Source: Siphonodentalium dalli
Taxonomy: Eukaryota; Mollusca; Scaphopoda; Gadilida; Siphonodentaliidae
Assembly: GCA_032622095.1 (NCBI GenBank)
Contig: CP136061.1
Location: 250,801,582 to 250,865,581, forward strand
Direction of reading: 5' to 3'
DNA: 64,000 nt
A program made the position numbers and the translations under genes. Position 1 is the stretch's first letter, and every line of letters begins with the position of its first letter. This document shows positions 11,893 to 22,243 of the stretch, one piece after another. Under the pieces are notes generated by a model. The model was given only the letters and a program-made list of their open reading frames with translations, made no database searches and was not told where the DNA came from.

Positions 11893-11966
11893 AGAGTATT
11901 TACAAATGCCATGAAAATATCGACGATGAAGAGGCTCGCTTGGAGATTTTAGATACCGCAGGGCAG
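11893..11966 (+). CDS. RERG-like: RERG-like GTPase, exon with G3 motif DTAGQ
   Basis: The 74-bp exon follows the acceptor TTCTTCATTACAG and ends at the donor GTAGGT. With the G carried from exon 5812-5868 its first codon is Glu, giving ESIYKCHENIDDEEARLEIL and then DTAGQ. This aligns without gaps with the RERG segment ESTYRHQ-TIDDE...MEILDTAGQ. DTAGQ is the G3/switch II motif and keeps the catalytic glutamine, so GTP hydrolysis should be intact, as in RERG and unlike RASL11. The exon ends on a codon boundary, matching the next exon. A longer apparent frame starting upstream is only read-through into the intron. Confidence 0.92.
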
Positions 11967-11994
11967 GTAGGTGTCATGACATAAAATTAGCTAA

Positions 11995-12212
11995 AGTATT
12001 GCCCTAAATAATCGACTCCTTAACCACAGCAGAATTATGGGTAATTTTTCAGGATTTAGTCAGAATTATGGCTTGTTGCCATTCATCGGAAAGCTCTCAG
12101 TGACAGCTTTCCGATGAATGGCAACAAGCCATAATTCCGACTAAATCCTGAAAAATTACCCATAATTCTGCGGTGGTTAAGGAGTCGATTATTTAGGGCA
12201 TTACTGTACCGC
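11995..12212. repeat. Near-perfect palindrome, family P, about 105-bp arms
   Basis: The left arm runs from TATTGCCCTAAATAATCGAC through GCCATTCATCGGAAAGCT. The right arm is its mirror, AGCTTTCCGATGAATGGC to TTATTTAGGGCATTA, with only a handful of spacer bases. It begins some 30 bp after the donor of exon 11893-11966, so intron RNA could fold into a long duplex. Confidence 0.9.
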
Positions 12213-12354
12213 AGGACAGCTATGTGTCATGACATAAATTAGATTGGCCGGGTGTAATAGGTAGTGCAGGCGGTCTGGTCCACCTTTGTACGAATTGCTT
12301 CGATTAGCAACATTGAAAAATAGCCCAGTCCTACATGTGACGTGAGCCTATTAA

Positions 12355-12720
12355 CCCTTTACCCAACAAAACGGCCCTGTGCCAATGCATTCTCTTATAT
12401 ATACGAGTCGACCATAGGTCGCCTCGCATATATAAGAGAATGCATTGGCTTAACACATTAAAAATTATAAAATTGTTAAAGAATATAAGAAAAAATGGTA
12501 AAAAGTGTTAGGCCAATGCATTCTCTTATTTATGCGAGGCGACCTATGGTCGACTCGCATATATAAGAGAATGCATTGGCACAGGGCATAACTGTAACCA
12601 TCACAATGTGGTCAAGGAGCCGGTTCCAATGATATCCATATTTGTATGGTTCTATTGAGACAGACCGAAGATATTTTAGTCTGTTGAAGCTTTATTTGGC
12701 CGGTTTTGTTGGGTAAAGGG
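12355..12720. mobile_element. Family A MITE, copy A2
   Basis: Starts CCCTTTACCCAACAAAACGG, ends TTTTGTTGGGTAAAGGG, with exact TTAA on both sides (12351-12354 and 12721-12724). Internally it is inverted relative to copies A1, A3, A4 and A5: the hairpin pair is at the left and the GCTTTATTTGGCCGG segment at the right. Located in the RERG-like intron. Confidence 0.85.
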
Positions 12721-12724
12721 TTAA

Positions 12725-13655
12725 AGTCCAAAGTCCAATCATGCACACTACAGGGACATTGTTCACTTAAATCCACAGAGGCATGTCTTCAACAAAACAA
12801 ATTTTTTTATAAATTTAAATCGAGTGCCGCATTAATATGTATGATATGTATGGCTATGCATTTTTTAAAGTGGCGAGCTTAGTTATGTTTTCATATTTTT
12901 TAATTTATATTTTCACTTGCTTTAACGAGTAGCCCGTGGTCACAATGAATCATTTACAATTTCATCTGATACCCTTTACACAAGGGCAAAAGTGAACCGG
13001 ACCAGAGGAGGCGGGACTGGGAGGGGGTGAAAACTACACATAATGTTGAAAGGAGCCCAGTAGATTGAGACCCGCCCAAAATGTCAAGTTATAAAATATT
13101 TAATTACTCAAGCCAAAACAAAAAGTTGATCAGGACTCAAGGCACCAATCTAAATTAGAAAATTTATTTAATATTTTACATTTCTCAGAAGTCTAATAGT
13201 TTAATCTCTCAAATGTATTACACACAAGATGAGAACATGGCAGCAACTGTGAAAGCAAATTGAGACTAGCATTGATTTAGATTAGATTAATGTTCTTCCT
13301 GCTATAGAAGCCACTACACAGGAACTGATTACTGGGACCACAGCTATTCTCCTCTCTGGATAAAGTTGGTAATTATATTATATCCCATCTTTGCCAGGTG
13401 TGTGGTATAAACAGCAGGAATCCCAGTTTATTTATATCTTATACACACCTAGTTTTGCCTTTAAAGGGATCCATTGGTCACAGTGGGTAAATGTTAAAAA
13501 AATATAAAAGTATGTATAACATCACCAGTAAAAGGATCCAAGGCCCGCAGGTGCAAAAAATATCAAAGTCTACCCAACATCACTCTTGTTTATTTGGTAA
13601 TTTAATATTTTTGACCAAGTCAATTCCTGAAGGACCTACCCAATAATCATTGTGT
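12725..13655. other. Intronic, no gene or clear repeat
   Basis: AT-rich intron sequence. Frames are short and show no family features. Nothing further can be supported. Confidence 0.5.
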
Positions 13656-13659
13656 ATGT

Positions 13660-14166
13660 CATTATATTTACATACTAAGTGCGATTATCACTAAATCCAG
13701 CATTCCGATTGGTCGGCGCCCACGTGACTAGTTGCAGTTATTTCTCGGTGAACGCGCAACAGCTCATAACTGCAACCCCATAATTACATCGACGCGTCAT
13801 CAATATCGGAAAGAAGAACGCGTAATGTTTTGGGCACATTTGGACTCGCGCAGGATTGACTTAATAAATCATCGTGTTTCAATACAAAGAGCCTCGTTGT
13901 TCCTGTTAACTTTTGCCAAGGGTGCTATGGGATATTCTGGGCTGGTTTTGTCACGATACACTTTTCGATTTAAATACATTTACAAAAGTGGCTTTTTCGC
14001 TAAATGTATATAAATATAAGTATTAACTGTCATGTGGACTGTTTTTATGGAGATGTAACCGTGAGGTAAGTGGTCATAACTTGTATTCGGGTTTTACACA
14101 AGTTATGACCACTTACCCCACGGTTACATCTCCATAAAAAACAGTCCACATGACAGTTAATCCTTA
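13660..14166. repeat. Repeat R, copy 1, with terminal palindrome
   Basis: From CATACTAAGTGCGATTATCA through GGTCGGCGCCCACGTG to GACAGTTAATCC it matches 21444-21951 closely. The last part, 14017-14160, is a palindrome: TTAACTGTCATGTGGAC...GGTAAGTGGTCATAACTTGT mirrored by ACAAGTTATGACCACTTACC...GTCCACATGACAGTTAA. A 93-codon frame here is degraded in copy 2 and is not treated as a gene. Confidence 0.8.
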
Positions 14167-14226
14167 TTTGACCTAAATTATAATCTGGCTTATTTTCTTG
14201 TTCCTGGCACAGAAATATCATTTTAA

Positions 14227-14464
14227 CCCTTCCATGACTGGATCTTCCTGAAATTTTGGGAAAACCCTGTGCCAATGCATTCTCTAAATATATGCGAGTC
14301 TCCCATAGGGACCCTTGCATATATAAGAGAATACATTGGCCTAACAATATTTACCTTGACCTTGTAAGCCAGTGCATTCTCTTATGGGAGAGTCTCATAT
14401 ATAAGAAAATGCACTGGCACTGGATATTTAATGATGCACCAACGCGGCTCCCATCATGAAAAGA
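14227..14464. mobile_element. Family D MITE, copy D1 (CCCTTCCATGA end)
   Basis: Starts CCCTTCCATGACTGG and ends CCATCATGAAAAGA, flanked by TTAA at 14223-14226 and 14465-14468. It holds a 69-71-nt hairpin (14271-14340) with tip CTCCC-ATA-GGGAC and a shortened second hairpin (about 14366-14418). Confidence 0.7.
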
Positions 14465-14484
14465 TTAAAATTCAGTTGCCATAC

Positions 14485-14932
14485 AAGCCTGCAAGTTATT
14501 TGCAGAATGAGGTCCCCCCCCCCCCCCTGAGGGTGAATTTAGTGACGCTATCCCGCACAGCAGGCTAACATCACAAAATTCACCCTCTGGAGATCTCATT
14601 CTGCTTAGGCCTCATCTTCTGGGAAGTATCTATAGTCTCAAATTAACATTGTTTTAGTTATGTTTTCCCTTCTGGGAAGTTTCTATATCCCCTAATTTGC
14701 AGAAGATCGAATGCATAATCGGGGTGAATAATGGGTTAACATCACCAACTTTAACTGGGGAACTTCAATTTGATCCAAGGTCTCCCATAGCAGTTGAGGG
14801 CCTAAGCAGAATGAGGTTCCCAGAGGGTGAATTTGGTGATGCTAGGCCGCTGTGTGGGATGGCACCACTAAATTCACCCTCTGGGGACCTCATTTTGCAA
14901 ATGACAGACACATTATTTGCAGGCTTGTTGCC
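14485..14932. mobile_element. FB1 MITE, complete copy
   Basis: Starts CAAGCCTGCAAGTTATTTGC and ends ATTATTTGCAGGCTTG. Each end is a hairpin containing GAATGAGG...GGTGAATTTAGTG(A/C)...CTCATTCTGC. A 14-base C run interrupts the left hairpin. Its right end is 35 bp before the splice acceptor of the RERG-like last exon. Confidence 0.85.
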
Positions 14933-14967
14933 ATAGGAGCCACAATTACAAAAATTTAAACTTTCAG

Positions 14968-15420
14968 GACAACGATTACTGGAAAGAAGGATATGCATAC
15001 TGGGGAGACTGTTTTCTACTGGTTTATTCCATCACGGACAGAACTAGCTTTACAGAGTTAACAAATATCAAAAGACAACTGGACAACGCTCGAGGAGCGA
15101 CCTACCTTCCCATGATGATAGTCGCTAATAAAGGAGATCTCCTGCATGATCGCCAAGTGAAAGAACACGAAGGTGTCGACCTCGGACGTGCCATTTCTTG
15201 CAAACATTTGGAAGTGTCGGCTGCCGATTGGACTCAGATTCCAAATATCACAGAAATGTTCCATGATCTTTATCGTGAGTTCAGAAGGAAACGATATCCA
15301 AGAGAAGGGAGACTGCGGAAACCGAGCCAATCAAAATTCAAACAAGCTATCCAAAAAGTCATATCAGGAAAGGGAACTTCAGTTAAACGGGAAATTATAA
15401 AATCTGATCAGAAGTTATAA
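14968..15420 (+). CDS. RERG-like: RERG-like GTPase, last coding exon
   Basis: The exon follows AAACTTTCAG, starts on a codon boundary and runs 150 codons to a TAA stop. It continues DTAGQ with DNDYWKEGYAYWGDCFLLVY, aligning without gaps with the RERG block after DTAGQ (REG--RWGE-F-LVYDITD). The G4 nucleotide-base motif is NKGD (in VANKGDLLHDRQV) and the G5 motif is EVSAA. The block ITEMFHDLYREFRRKR is typical of RERG. The basic tail ends IIKSDQKL with no CAAX box, so prenylation is not expected; RERG also lacks one and is cytosolic. Expected role: a GTP-binding switch related to growth restraint, inferred from the family. RASL11-type proteins are the main alternative but lack DTAGQ. Confidence 0.95.
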   Translation, partial: DNDYWKEGYAYWGDCFLLVYSITDRTSFTELTNIKRQLDNARGATYLPMMIVANKGDLLHDRQVKEHEGVDLGRAISCKHLEVSAADWTQIPNITEMFHDLYREFRRKRYPREGRLRKPSQSKFKQAIQKVISGKGTSVKREIIKSDQKL

Positions 15421-15425
15421 AGCTA

Positions 15426-15431
15426 AATAAA
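15426..15431 (+). promoter_or_regulatory. Possible poly(A) signal of the RERG-like gene
   Basis: AATAAA begins six bases after the stop codon. That is very close for a 3' UTR, so a later signal may be used instead. Confidence 0.35.
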
Positions 15432-15962
15432 ATAATACCTATATTTAGGGTAACCCACCCGCCCTTCCCAAAACAGGTCGGCTCCTCAATATTTTATCGT
15501 TTTCTTTTCAAATCTTCTTCCAACTCATTTTGTTTTTTTAGTCAATCCAATTAGATGGTCCCCATATCATCAGACAACAACAACATTTTTTGAAATGCCG
15601 CTTCAGTTATCAGAATCGATTAATTGCCCAAAAATAATGCTAACCAGTCAACTATAGTATAAAATTGCCCAAAACCTGTTATTTATCAACATTTTGTTCA
15701 ATGAGATATGGTCGGATTGTCAAATATCTAACACCCAAAGCCACTTGATTTTATAGTTATCCCTCTTCATCCACAATTTAGTCCGAGACTGTCGGCTTGA
15801 AGATTATTTGCCAGGCCGCCAAAAATTACATATCTCAGGAAATAATATATTTCAAAAATAGGTATCTCATCACTCTGAGCTTTGATGGGTGTGTTCCTCT
15901 CGACTTGAATCAAATATTTTTTTACCCCCGAAGCCAAAGAAATAGTAATTTGGGAGCGTAAA
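15432..15962. other. 3' flank, no further gene
   Basis: AT-rich sequence after the RERG-like stop; probable 3' UTR at its start. A 90-codon minus frame at 15767-16039 runs into an FB1 copy and is not credible. Confidence 0.45.
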
Positions 15963-16203
15963 ACAAGCCTTGAAATAGGGTGTCTGTCATTTGCAGAATG
16001 AGGTCCCCAGAGGGTGAATTTAGTGATGCGACCCCGCATAGCAGGCTAGCATCACCAAATTCACCCTCTGGGGACCACATTCTGCTTACACCTCAGCAGA
16101 ATGAGGTTCCCAGAGGGTGAATTTGGTGATGCTAGCCCGCTATGCGGGGTAGCATCACTAAATTCACCCTCTGGGGACCTCATTCTGCAAATGACATGCA
16201 CAC
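15963..16203. mobile_element. FB1 MITE, internally deleted copy
   Basis: Left end CAAGCCTTGAAATAGGGTGT and right end CATTCTGCAAATGACATGC are present. The two terminal hairpins lie almost back to back, joined by TTACACCTCAGCAG, so the middle 200 bp of the family is missing. Confidence 0.8.
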
Positions 16204-16209
16204 TGAGCG

Positions 16210-16751
16210 TTAAAGATGGACTATCTCTTTAAATAACAAATTTTGAAATAGTTTCGTGGATATAAAATAATAAATATGAACTGAAGACCCCTGTCTGGAA
16301 ATGCTTCTATCAATTGATTTTATTTCGAATATTTTATTATAAAATGAAATGATAAAATGGGACACTTTATTGTTCTATTTTTAGAATAGACCATTTAGGT
16401 GAAACCATATAGCGATATAGATCATTAGGTTGTTCCCATAGCTACGATCCGAATGTCAAAGGTCCCAGACTGATTGTTTGTATTGTTGTTTTCCATAGAT
16501 ATAAGCGATAGTAAGTCTAATTAACGTTTATTTGTGACAAAATTACACAATAAAATGTCTGGTCTCTGTTAACAGTAACCACTATTATTCGTTCGCAAAA
16601 CAACCACACATTTTTAGACCAGGGAATATTCAAAATATAATCAATATTAATCGATAGAAGCATTCCGGACAGGGGTCTTTGATTCATATCTAATAGTTTA
16701 TACCCCGGTAACTATATAGCACATGTTTACAAAGAGATAGACCATCTTTAA
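16210..16751. mobile_element. Family G MITE, complete copy
   Basis: Starts TTAAAGATGGACTATCTC and ends GAGATAGACCATCTTTAA. Inverted sub-terminal blocks carry GACCCCTGTC-GGAA-GCTTCTATC. The right tail, TATACCCCGGTAACTATATA through CATGTTTACAAAGAGATA, is the sequence that forms the 50-bp satellite at 32304-35955. No coding capacity. Confidence 0.75.
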
Positions 16752-17020
16752 TTCGGATTATGATTCTTTAAAGATGAACAAGTCATTATTTTGTCGCACA
16801 AGGAAGTGACCCACCTTCCAGTTCCTGTACCCTCGGACAGAACAAATGTTGAACAAGAAAAATAAAATGCAAATAATAGTAAAATGATTTTACCACACCC
16901 AATCCCAGTTTTCTCCCGTCACCCTAAACACATGTGTTATTTTATTTAGCCTAATTGTTGCTGCCTTGCTGGAGTCTGGAGGGGTCAGGTTACTGTGTTT
17001 TCAGATATTTGCGGTTTTAA

Positions 17021-17402
17021 CCCTTTACCCAACAAACCGGCCAAAAACGGCCAAATAAAGCTGCAACAGCCTAAATTATCTTGGGTCTGTCTCAATAAAA
17101 CCATACAAATATGGATATCATTGGAACCGGCTCATTGACCACATTGTGATGGTTACAGTTATGCCCTGTGCCAATGCATTCTCTTATATATGCGAGTCGA
17201 CCATAGGTCGCCTCGCATATATAAGAGAATGCATTGGCCTAAAAAAAATCTTTTTTTAACACTTTTTCTTACATACTTTAACAATTTTATAATTTTTAAT
17301 GTGTTAAGCCAATGCATTCTCTTATATATGCGAGGCGACCTATGGTCGACTCGCATATATAAGAGAATGCATTGGCACAGGGCCGTTCTGTTGGGTAAAG
17401 GG
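17021..17402. mobile_element. Family A MITE, copy A3
   Basis: CCCTTTACCCAACAAACC to CTGTTGGGTAAAGGG, flanked by TTAA at 17017-17020 and 17403-17406. Two opposed 69-nt hairpins (about 17168-17238 and 17309-17377) separated by an A/T-rich spacer. Overlapping reading frames on both strands are hairpin artefacts. Confidence 0.9.
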
Positions 17403-17596
17403 TTAAACCAGCAACGGTCTATTCAACAAGAGACAGTGAGTGCAAATAAACAGACATGAGTCACAGAAACAGACGGCAGACGACAGCTATATAAACAGAC
17501 GACAGATACATACAAATTTATTCACCAAAACAACAATATCATTTTTTTTAGATGAAAATCTGTTTTTAAAATGTACTTTTTCTTAGTAGTAACTTA

Positions 17597-17722
17597 TACA
17601 GTAATGCCCTAATTAATTGACTCCATAACCACAGCAGAATTATGGGTAATTTTTCAGGATTTAGTCGGAAATATGGCTTGTTGCCATTCATCGGAAAGCT
17701 CTTGGGCATTACTGTATACAGC
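17597..17722. repeat. Partial copy of palindromic family P
   Basis: ACAGTAATGCCCTAATTAAT through TTGCCATTCATCGGAAAGCT, then directly GGGCATTACTGTA. Most of the right arm is deleted but both termini remain. Confidence 0.7.
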
Positions 17723-17862
17723 TGCTGTAGAATTTCGCTCATAAGACTCAAACAAAGCAGTCGCGGGATTTCTCATAGTAACCTGGCCCTTTCAGGGTAA
17801 TTGTTCGACCTTGTGGAATACTACCGGTATGACAGTCCAATAGAGAGGATAGTTAGGAGCAA

Positions 17863-18736
17863 GTCTTGGAATGGTGTGTCTGTCATTTGCAGAATGAGGT
17901 CCCCAGAGGGACAATTTAGTGATGCTACCCCATGTCGGGCTAGCATAACAAATTCACCCTCTGGGAACCTCATTCTGCTGAGGCCTCAACTGCTATGGAG
18001 ACTAATGATCAGACTGAAGTTCCCCAGTTAAAGTTGGTGAAGTTCACCTGTTAGTCACCTCGATTATGCATTTTATCTGCTGCAAATTAACCCTTTACCC
18101 AACAAACCGGCCAAAACTGGCCAAATAAAGCTTCAACAGCCTAAAATATCTTCGGTCTGTCTCAATAGAACCATACAAATATGGATATCATTGGAACCGG
18201 CTCCTTGACCACATTGTGATAGTTACAGTTAGCCCTGTGCCAATGCATTCTCTTATATATGCGAGTCGACCATAGGTCGCCTCGCATATATAAGAGAATG
18301 CATTGGCCTAAAAAAAATCTTTTTTTAACACTTTTTACCATTTTTTCTTACATTCTTTAACAATTTTATTATTTTTAATGTGTTAAGCCAATGCATTCTC
18401 TTATATATGCGAGGCGACCTATGGTCGACTCGCATATATAAGAGAATGCATTGGCACAGGGCCCTTCTGTTGGGTAAAGGGTTAATACATTTACTTCTGT
18501 TGGGTAAAGGGTTAAGGGAGATAGAAACTGAACAGAAGGGATAAAGTAACTAAAAACAATGTTAATTTCAGATTAATGATACATCACAGAAGATGAGGCC
18601 TAACGAGAATGAGGTTCCCAGTGGGTGAATTTAGTGATACTTGTCTGCTATGCGGGATAGCATCACTAAATTCACACTCTGGGGGACCTCATTCTGCAAA
18701 AGACAGGCACCTTATTCTCTGGCTTGTCTGGAACTA
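17863..18736. mobile_element. FB1 MITE interrupted by a family A element
   Basis: The left hairpin is at about 17890-17977 and the right hairpin at about 18609-18700, ending CTTATTCTCTGGCTTG. The middle, CTGCAAATTA / GGGAGATAGAAAC, is split at TTAA by A4 (18091 onward). Uninterrupted copies read CTGCAAATTAGGGGATATAG. Confidence 0.8.
18091..18511. mobile_element. Family A MITE, copy A4, with a doubled right end
   Basis: Starts CCCTTTACCCAAC after TTAA (18087-18090). A first right end, TTCTGTTGGGTAAAGGG, stops at 18481 and is followed by TTAATACATTTAC, then a second copy of the right end to 18511 and TTAA (18512-18515). Two opposed 69-nt hairpins (about 18239-18307 and 18387-18455). Confidence 0.85.
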
Positions 18737-18865
18737 TGATTCAGATTTCATTTCCAATAATAATTGCAGCTATATAGAAGAGCAACGGGGTGGGACTTGG
18801 TCCAAAAACAGCATCATCCCAACTGATATCCCAAGCTGTTGGGGTACTTCAATCATGACAAGCTT

Positions 18866-19287
18866 GATTTTTACCCTGTGCCAATGCATTCACTTATATA
18901 TGCGAGTCGACCATAGGTCGCCTCGCATATATAAGAGAATGCATTGGCCTAACAATTTTTTATCATTTTTTTAAAATAAATGTTTCTTACAATTTTTAGG
19001 ACATAAAATAAAAAACATCCATTACCCTGCAGGGAGCCCCACACATATATAGAAGCATATAGAAGGATGTCGTCTGCTCATGTTTGTCTGGGGCTCTGTA
19101 TGGGTGAAATTATAAAATTGTTAAAGAATACAAGAAAAAATTATTAAAATTGTAAAAAATTGTTAGGCCAATGCATTCTCTTATATATGCGAGGCGACCT
19201 ATGGTCGACTCGCATATATAAGAGAATGCATTGGCACAGGGTAAAAAAAATCCCGATTACGACTGGATTTGATATGGCGGGTCATAT
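18866..19287. mobile_element. Family B element, left end truncated
   Basis: It begins inside the family (TTTTTACCCTGTGCC) and ends TCCCGATTACGACTGG...GGCGGGTCATATA. Hairpins at about 18881-18949 and 19167-19235. The spacer contains CCTGCAGGGAGCCCCAC and TTGTCTGGGGCTCTG, as in copies at 3192 and 27080. Confidence 0.8.
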
Positions 19288-19289
19288 AT

Positions 19290-19905
19290 TATCCTTTTTA
19301 TTCACTGATATGCTCGTCACCTCATCAGAAGGCCATCATTTATACATGTAATATCATAGTAATATATGAGATTTTCAAGTAAAGATTTTATACCTCCATA
19401 TTTATCTTCTCCTGAATGAAGTTTAACAAGGGTTGCACATCAAAGGTGTTATCAGTGAGGTTTTTTTTGCCTAAAAGAGTGAATACTAGTATGTCAGAAA
19501 AGAATTACAAATTGGTTGACATTAGTTCAAGTTTTCATTTTAAAGACATATTATGTACTTGTTCGGGGGCTTGAAACTGATAAGTTAGTATTCAGGCGCC
19601 ATGACAACTGGAGGATTGTACCATTCTACTAACATACGATTAGCAACAATTACTACTTTGAACAAGATTATTCTCCATTTCTATTTTATCACCATACCAG
19701 AGTGTTTTACATCACTGTAATGATCTTACAACTTGTTGCAAGTAAAAACATTGATTTATATTTGGTTGAGTTATTGTGCTAACAGTCTTTAAACTGTTAA
19801 CAATAGACAAACTAATTGCCATAACTTAGATTAGAAACCTTGTGTTTAAAATCATTTCAGATACCAGTTGTGTAATATAAGAAAATGTGTGCTTGAGCCA
19901 TGAAC
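19290..19905. other. Intergenic, nothing recognised
   Basis: AT-rich sequence between the two genes. No coding, hairpin or tandem signal seen. Confidence 0.5.
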
Positions 19906-20612
19906 CGAGTTTGGTAATGAAAGTGTCAATGACACTGTAGCTCAACTTGGAAAGGGAATAATTTCATGTGTTACAGTTAATGGAGTGATTAGGAATGTGG
20001 AAAGTTGAAAGGTCAAGTTATGCAAAGAGTAAAATCCAAGATGGCCACTGGCAGCCATGTTTTTTTGACGAATGACCCCAATATGACTCGTTCCCATCTA
20101 CATCTCATTGTCAACATACATGACAAATTTCATGATGATCCGACCAACGGTTAGACCTGTAGCCCGTGCCAAAGGATTTAGTCATGCAAAGAGTAAAATC
20201 CAAGATGGCTGCTGGCGGCCATGTTTTTTGGCCAAACGACCCCAAAATTACTCGTTCCCATCTACATGTCAATATTAACATCCATGACATATTTCATGAT
20301 GATCAGACAAACAATACGACCTGTAGCCTGTGCTAATGGATTGAATTTTGAAATCCATGATGGCTGCTGGCAGCCATGTTTTTTTTTCCGAATAACCCCC
20401 AAATGACTTGTTCCCATCTACATGTCAATGTTAACAGCCATGACAAATTTTATAATGATCCGACCAAAGGTACGACCTGTAGCCCGTTCTAAAGGAAATT
20501 GTTGACGAATCACACACACACACACGTGCGTGTGTTACACGTACATGCACACACGATGGATGCCATGGCAATAGCTCAAACTTTACAAAGTAAAGTTGAG
20601 CTTAAAATTGGA
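19906..20612. repeat. Family H repeat (CCAAGATGG blocks)
   Basis: Begins GTGTCAATGACACTGTAGCTCAACTTGG and ends AGTAAAGTTGAGCT, so its termini are a short inverted pair around CTCAACTT. Between are three diverged blocks of about 170 bp with AATCCAAGATGGC, a CATGTTTTTT run, CGACC-GTAGCCCG and GACAAATTTCATGATGATC. A CA repeat lies near 20513-20524. Confidence 0.75.
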
Positions 20613-20879
20613 TTATGTTTGCTAGTGATTGCACTAAAGTAGTTATAAGACGAGTCCGTTTTATTGAAATTGGATTACAGACAATAACGCTAATGCATTA
20701 ATACGGCTGTAATGCGTCCGTTATATTGTATCCGTTTATGCATGCAATGGGGAGATTATACTTCTTGTTTTCAATCGAAAAAAGATAATGGCTGTCTTCG
20801 AAGTGAAGGAAATTGACTTGTATGATTTGACAGGTTTATTGTAGAATTAATTTATTACAGATAGATTGATTAGCATTAA

Positions 20880-21261
20880 CCCTTTACCCAACAATCCGGC
20901 CAAAACCGGCCAAATAAAGCTTCAACAGCCTAAAATATCTTCGGTCTGTCTCAATAGAACCATACAAATATGGATATCATTGGAACCGGCTCCTTGACCA
21001 CATTGTGATAGTTACAGTTATACCCTGTGCCAATGCATTCTCTTATATATGCGAGTCGACCATAGGTCGCCTCACATATATAAGAGAATGCATTGGCCTA
21101 AAAAAAATCTTTTTTTAACACTTTTTCTTACATTCTTTAACAATTTTATAATTTTTAATGTGTTAAGCCAATGCATTCTCTTATATATGCGAGGCGACCT
21201 ATGGTCGACTCGCATATATAAGAGAATGCATTGGCACAGGGCCCTTCTGTTGGGTAAAGGG
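20880..21261. mobile_element. Family A MITE, copy A5
   Basis: CCCTTTACCCAACAATCC to CTGTTGGGTAAAGGG, TTAA on both sides (20876-20879 and 21262-21265). Two opposed 69-nt hairpins. The right flank, TTAATACATTTA, is the same string captured between the doubled right ends of A4. Confidence 0.9.
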
Positions 21262-21293
21262 TTAATACATTTATTCCAATATCAAACTTATTA

Positions 21294-21393
21294 GTAGTCC
21301 CAGTCTTCTTGTACTAAAACCAGCTAAGATATTGGGATGGCGATTTGCTCCATCCCAATATCTTAGCCGGTTTTAGTACGAGAAGACTTGGAC
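21294..21393. repeat. Foldback hairpin, about 45-bp arms
   Basis: AGTCCCAGTCTTCTTGTACT...AGATATTGGGATGG is mirrored by CCATCCCAATATCT...AGTACGAGAAGACTTGGACT with a seven- to ten-base loop. Confidence 0.85.
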
Positions 21394-21443
21394 TAACTTA
21401 TTAGCTGCAATTATTAATCAGAAGCTCTGCATTATAACGCATC

Positions 21444-21951
21444 ATATTTACATACTAAGTGTGATCATCACTAAATCCAGCATTCCGATTGGTCGGCGCC
21501 CACGTGGCTAGTTGCAATTATTTCTCGGTGAATGCGCAACAGCTAATAACTGCAGCCTCATAACAACATCACGTCATTGGGTTTTGAAAGACGAACGCGT
21601 AATGTTTTGGGCGCATTTGGACTCGTGCAGGATTGACTTAATAAATCATCGGGTTTCAATATAAAGTGAAATTGTTCCTGTTAACTTTTGCCAAGGGAAA
21701 TATGGGATATTTTGGGCTGGTTTTGTCACGATACACTTTTCGATTTAAATACATTTACAAAAGTGGCTTTTTCGCTAAATGTATATAAATATAAGGATTA
21801 ACTGTCATGTGGACCATTTTTATGGAGATGTAACCGTGAGGTAAGTGGTCATAACTTGTATGTAAAACCCTTTGGGTTTTACACAAGTTATGACGACTTA
21901 CCTCACGGTTACATCTCCATAAAAACAGTCCACATGGCAGTTAATCCTTAT
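21444..21951. repeat. Repeat R, copy 2
   Basis: Matches 13660-14166 with scattered differences. The terminal palindrome is here 21798-21947 with an extra TAAAACCCTTTGGGTTTTA centre. The frame open in copy 1 is not preserved. Confidence 0.8.
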
Positions 21952-22239
21952 ATACACACCATCCTGCAAAAATCAGATTGGGAACTAAAATGTATACCAT
22001 ACAGATACAAATACACGGTAACACCTGTGTGAACGGTTTAATGCAGACAATGGATTGTGTCAATGCAATGGTTTCGTCTGAATGCCACTTCATATAACGA
22101 AAGACACTCAACTCAGTAAACAATGCATGAGGCACAACTCCTGAAAAAAATTTGGACAGGACTGGTTTTCGACTCATCCAAGAATGCGCTGGCACAGGAT
22201 CTTTAATGCTGCACCAGCACAGCTCCCATCATGAAAGGG
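21952..22239. mobile_element. Probable right end of a family D element
   Basis: The end, GCTCCCATCATGAAAGGG followed by TTAA (22240-22243), and the preceding GGCACAGGATCTTTAATGCT match the family D right side. No hairpin and no clear left end were found; the sequence from 21952 to 22190 is unassigned. Confidence 0.45.
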
Positions 22240-22243
22240 TTAA

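Larger units (their letters stand above)
5812..15420 (+). other. RERG-like: RERG-like gene span (5' end missing)
   Basis: Extent of the coding exons visible for the Ras-superfamily gene: 5812-5868, 11893-11966 and 14968-15420. Introns are 6,024 and 3,001 bp. Every junction is GT-AG with matching phase (1, then 0). Together they give 194 residues plus stop. The missing N-terminus should hold the P-loop ending in Gly-Lys-Ser; no match was seen upstream of 5812, so that exon and the promoter are probably outside the window. Confidence 0.85.

Noticed and set aside
13732-14013. 93-codon plus-strand frame
   Set aside because: It lies in repeat R; the second copy at 21444 has indels that destroy the frame.
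17159-17459. Overlapping frames on both strands with repeated Tyr-Lys-Arg-Met-His-Trp
   Set aside because: They are translations of the palindromic hairpin pair; the same peptide recurs wherever the hairpin does.
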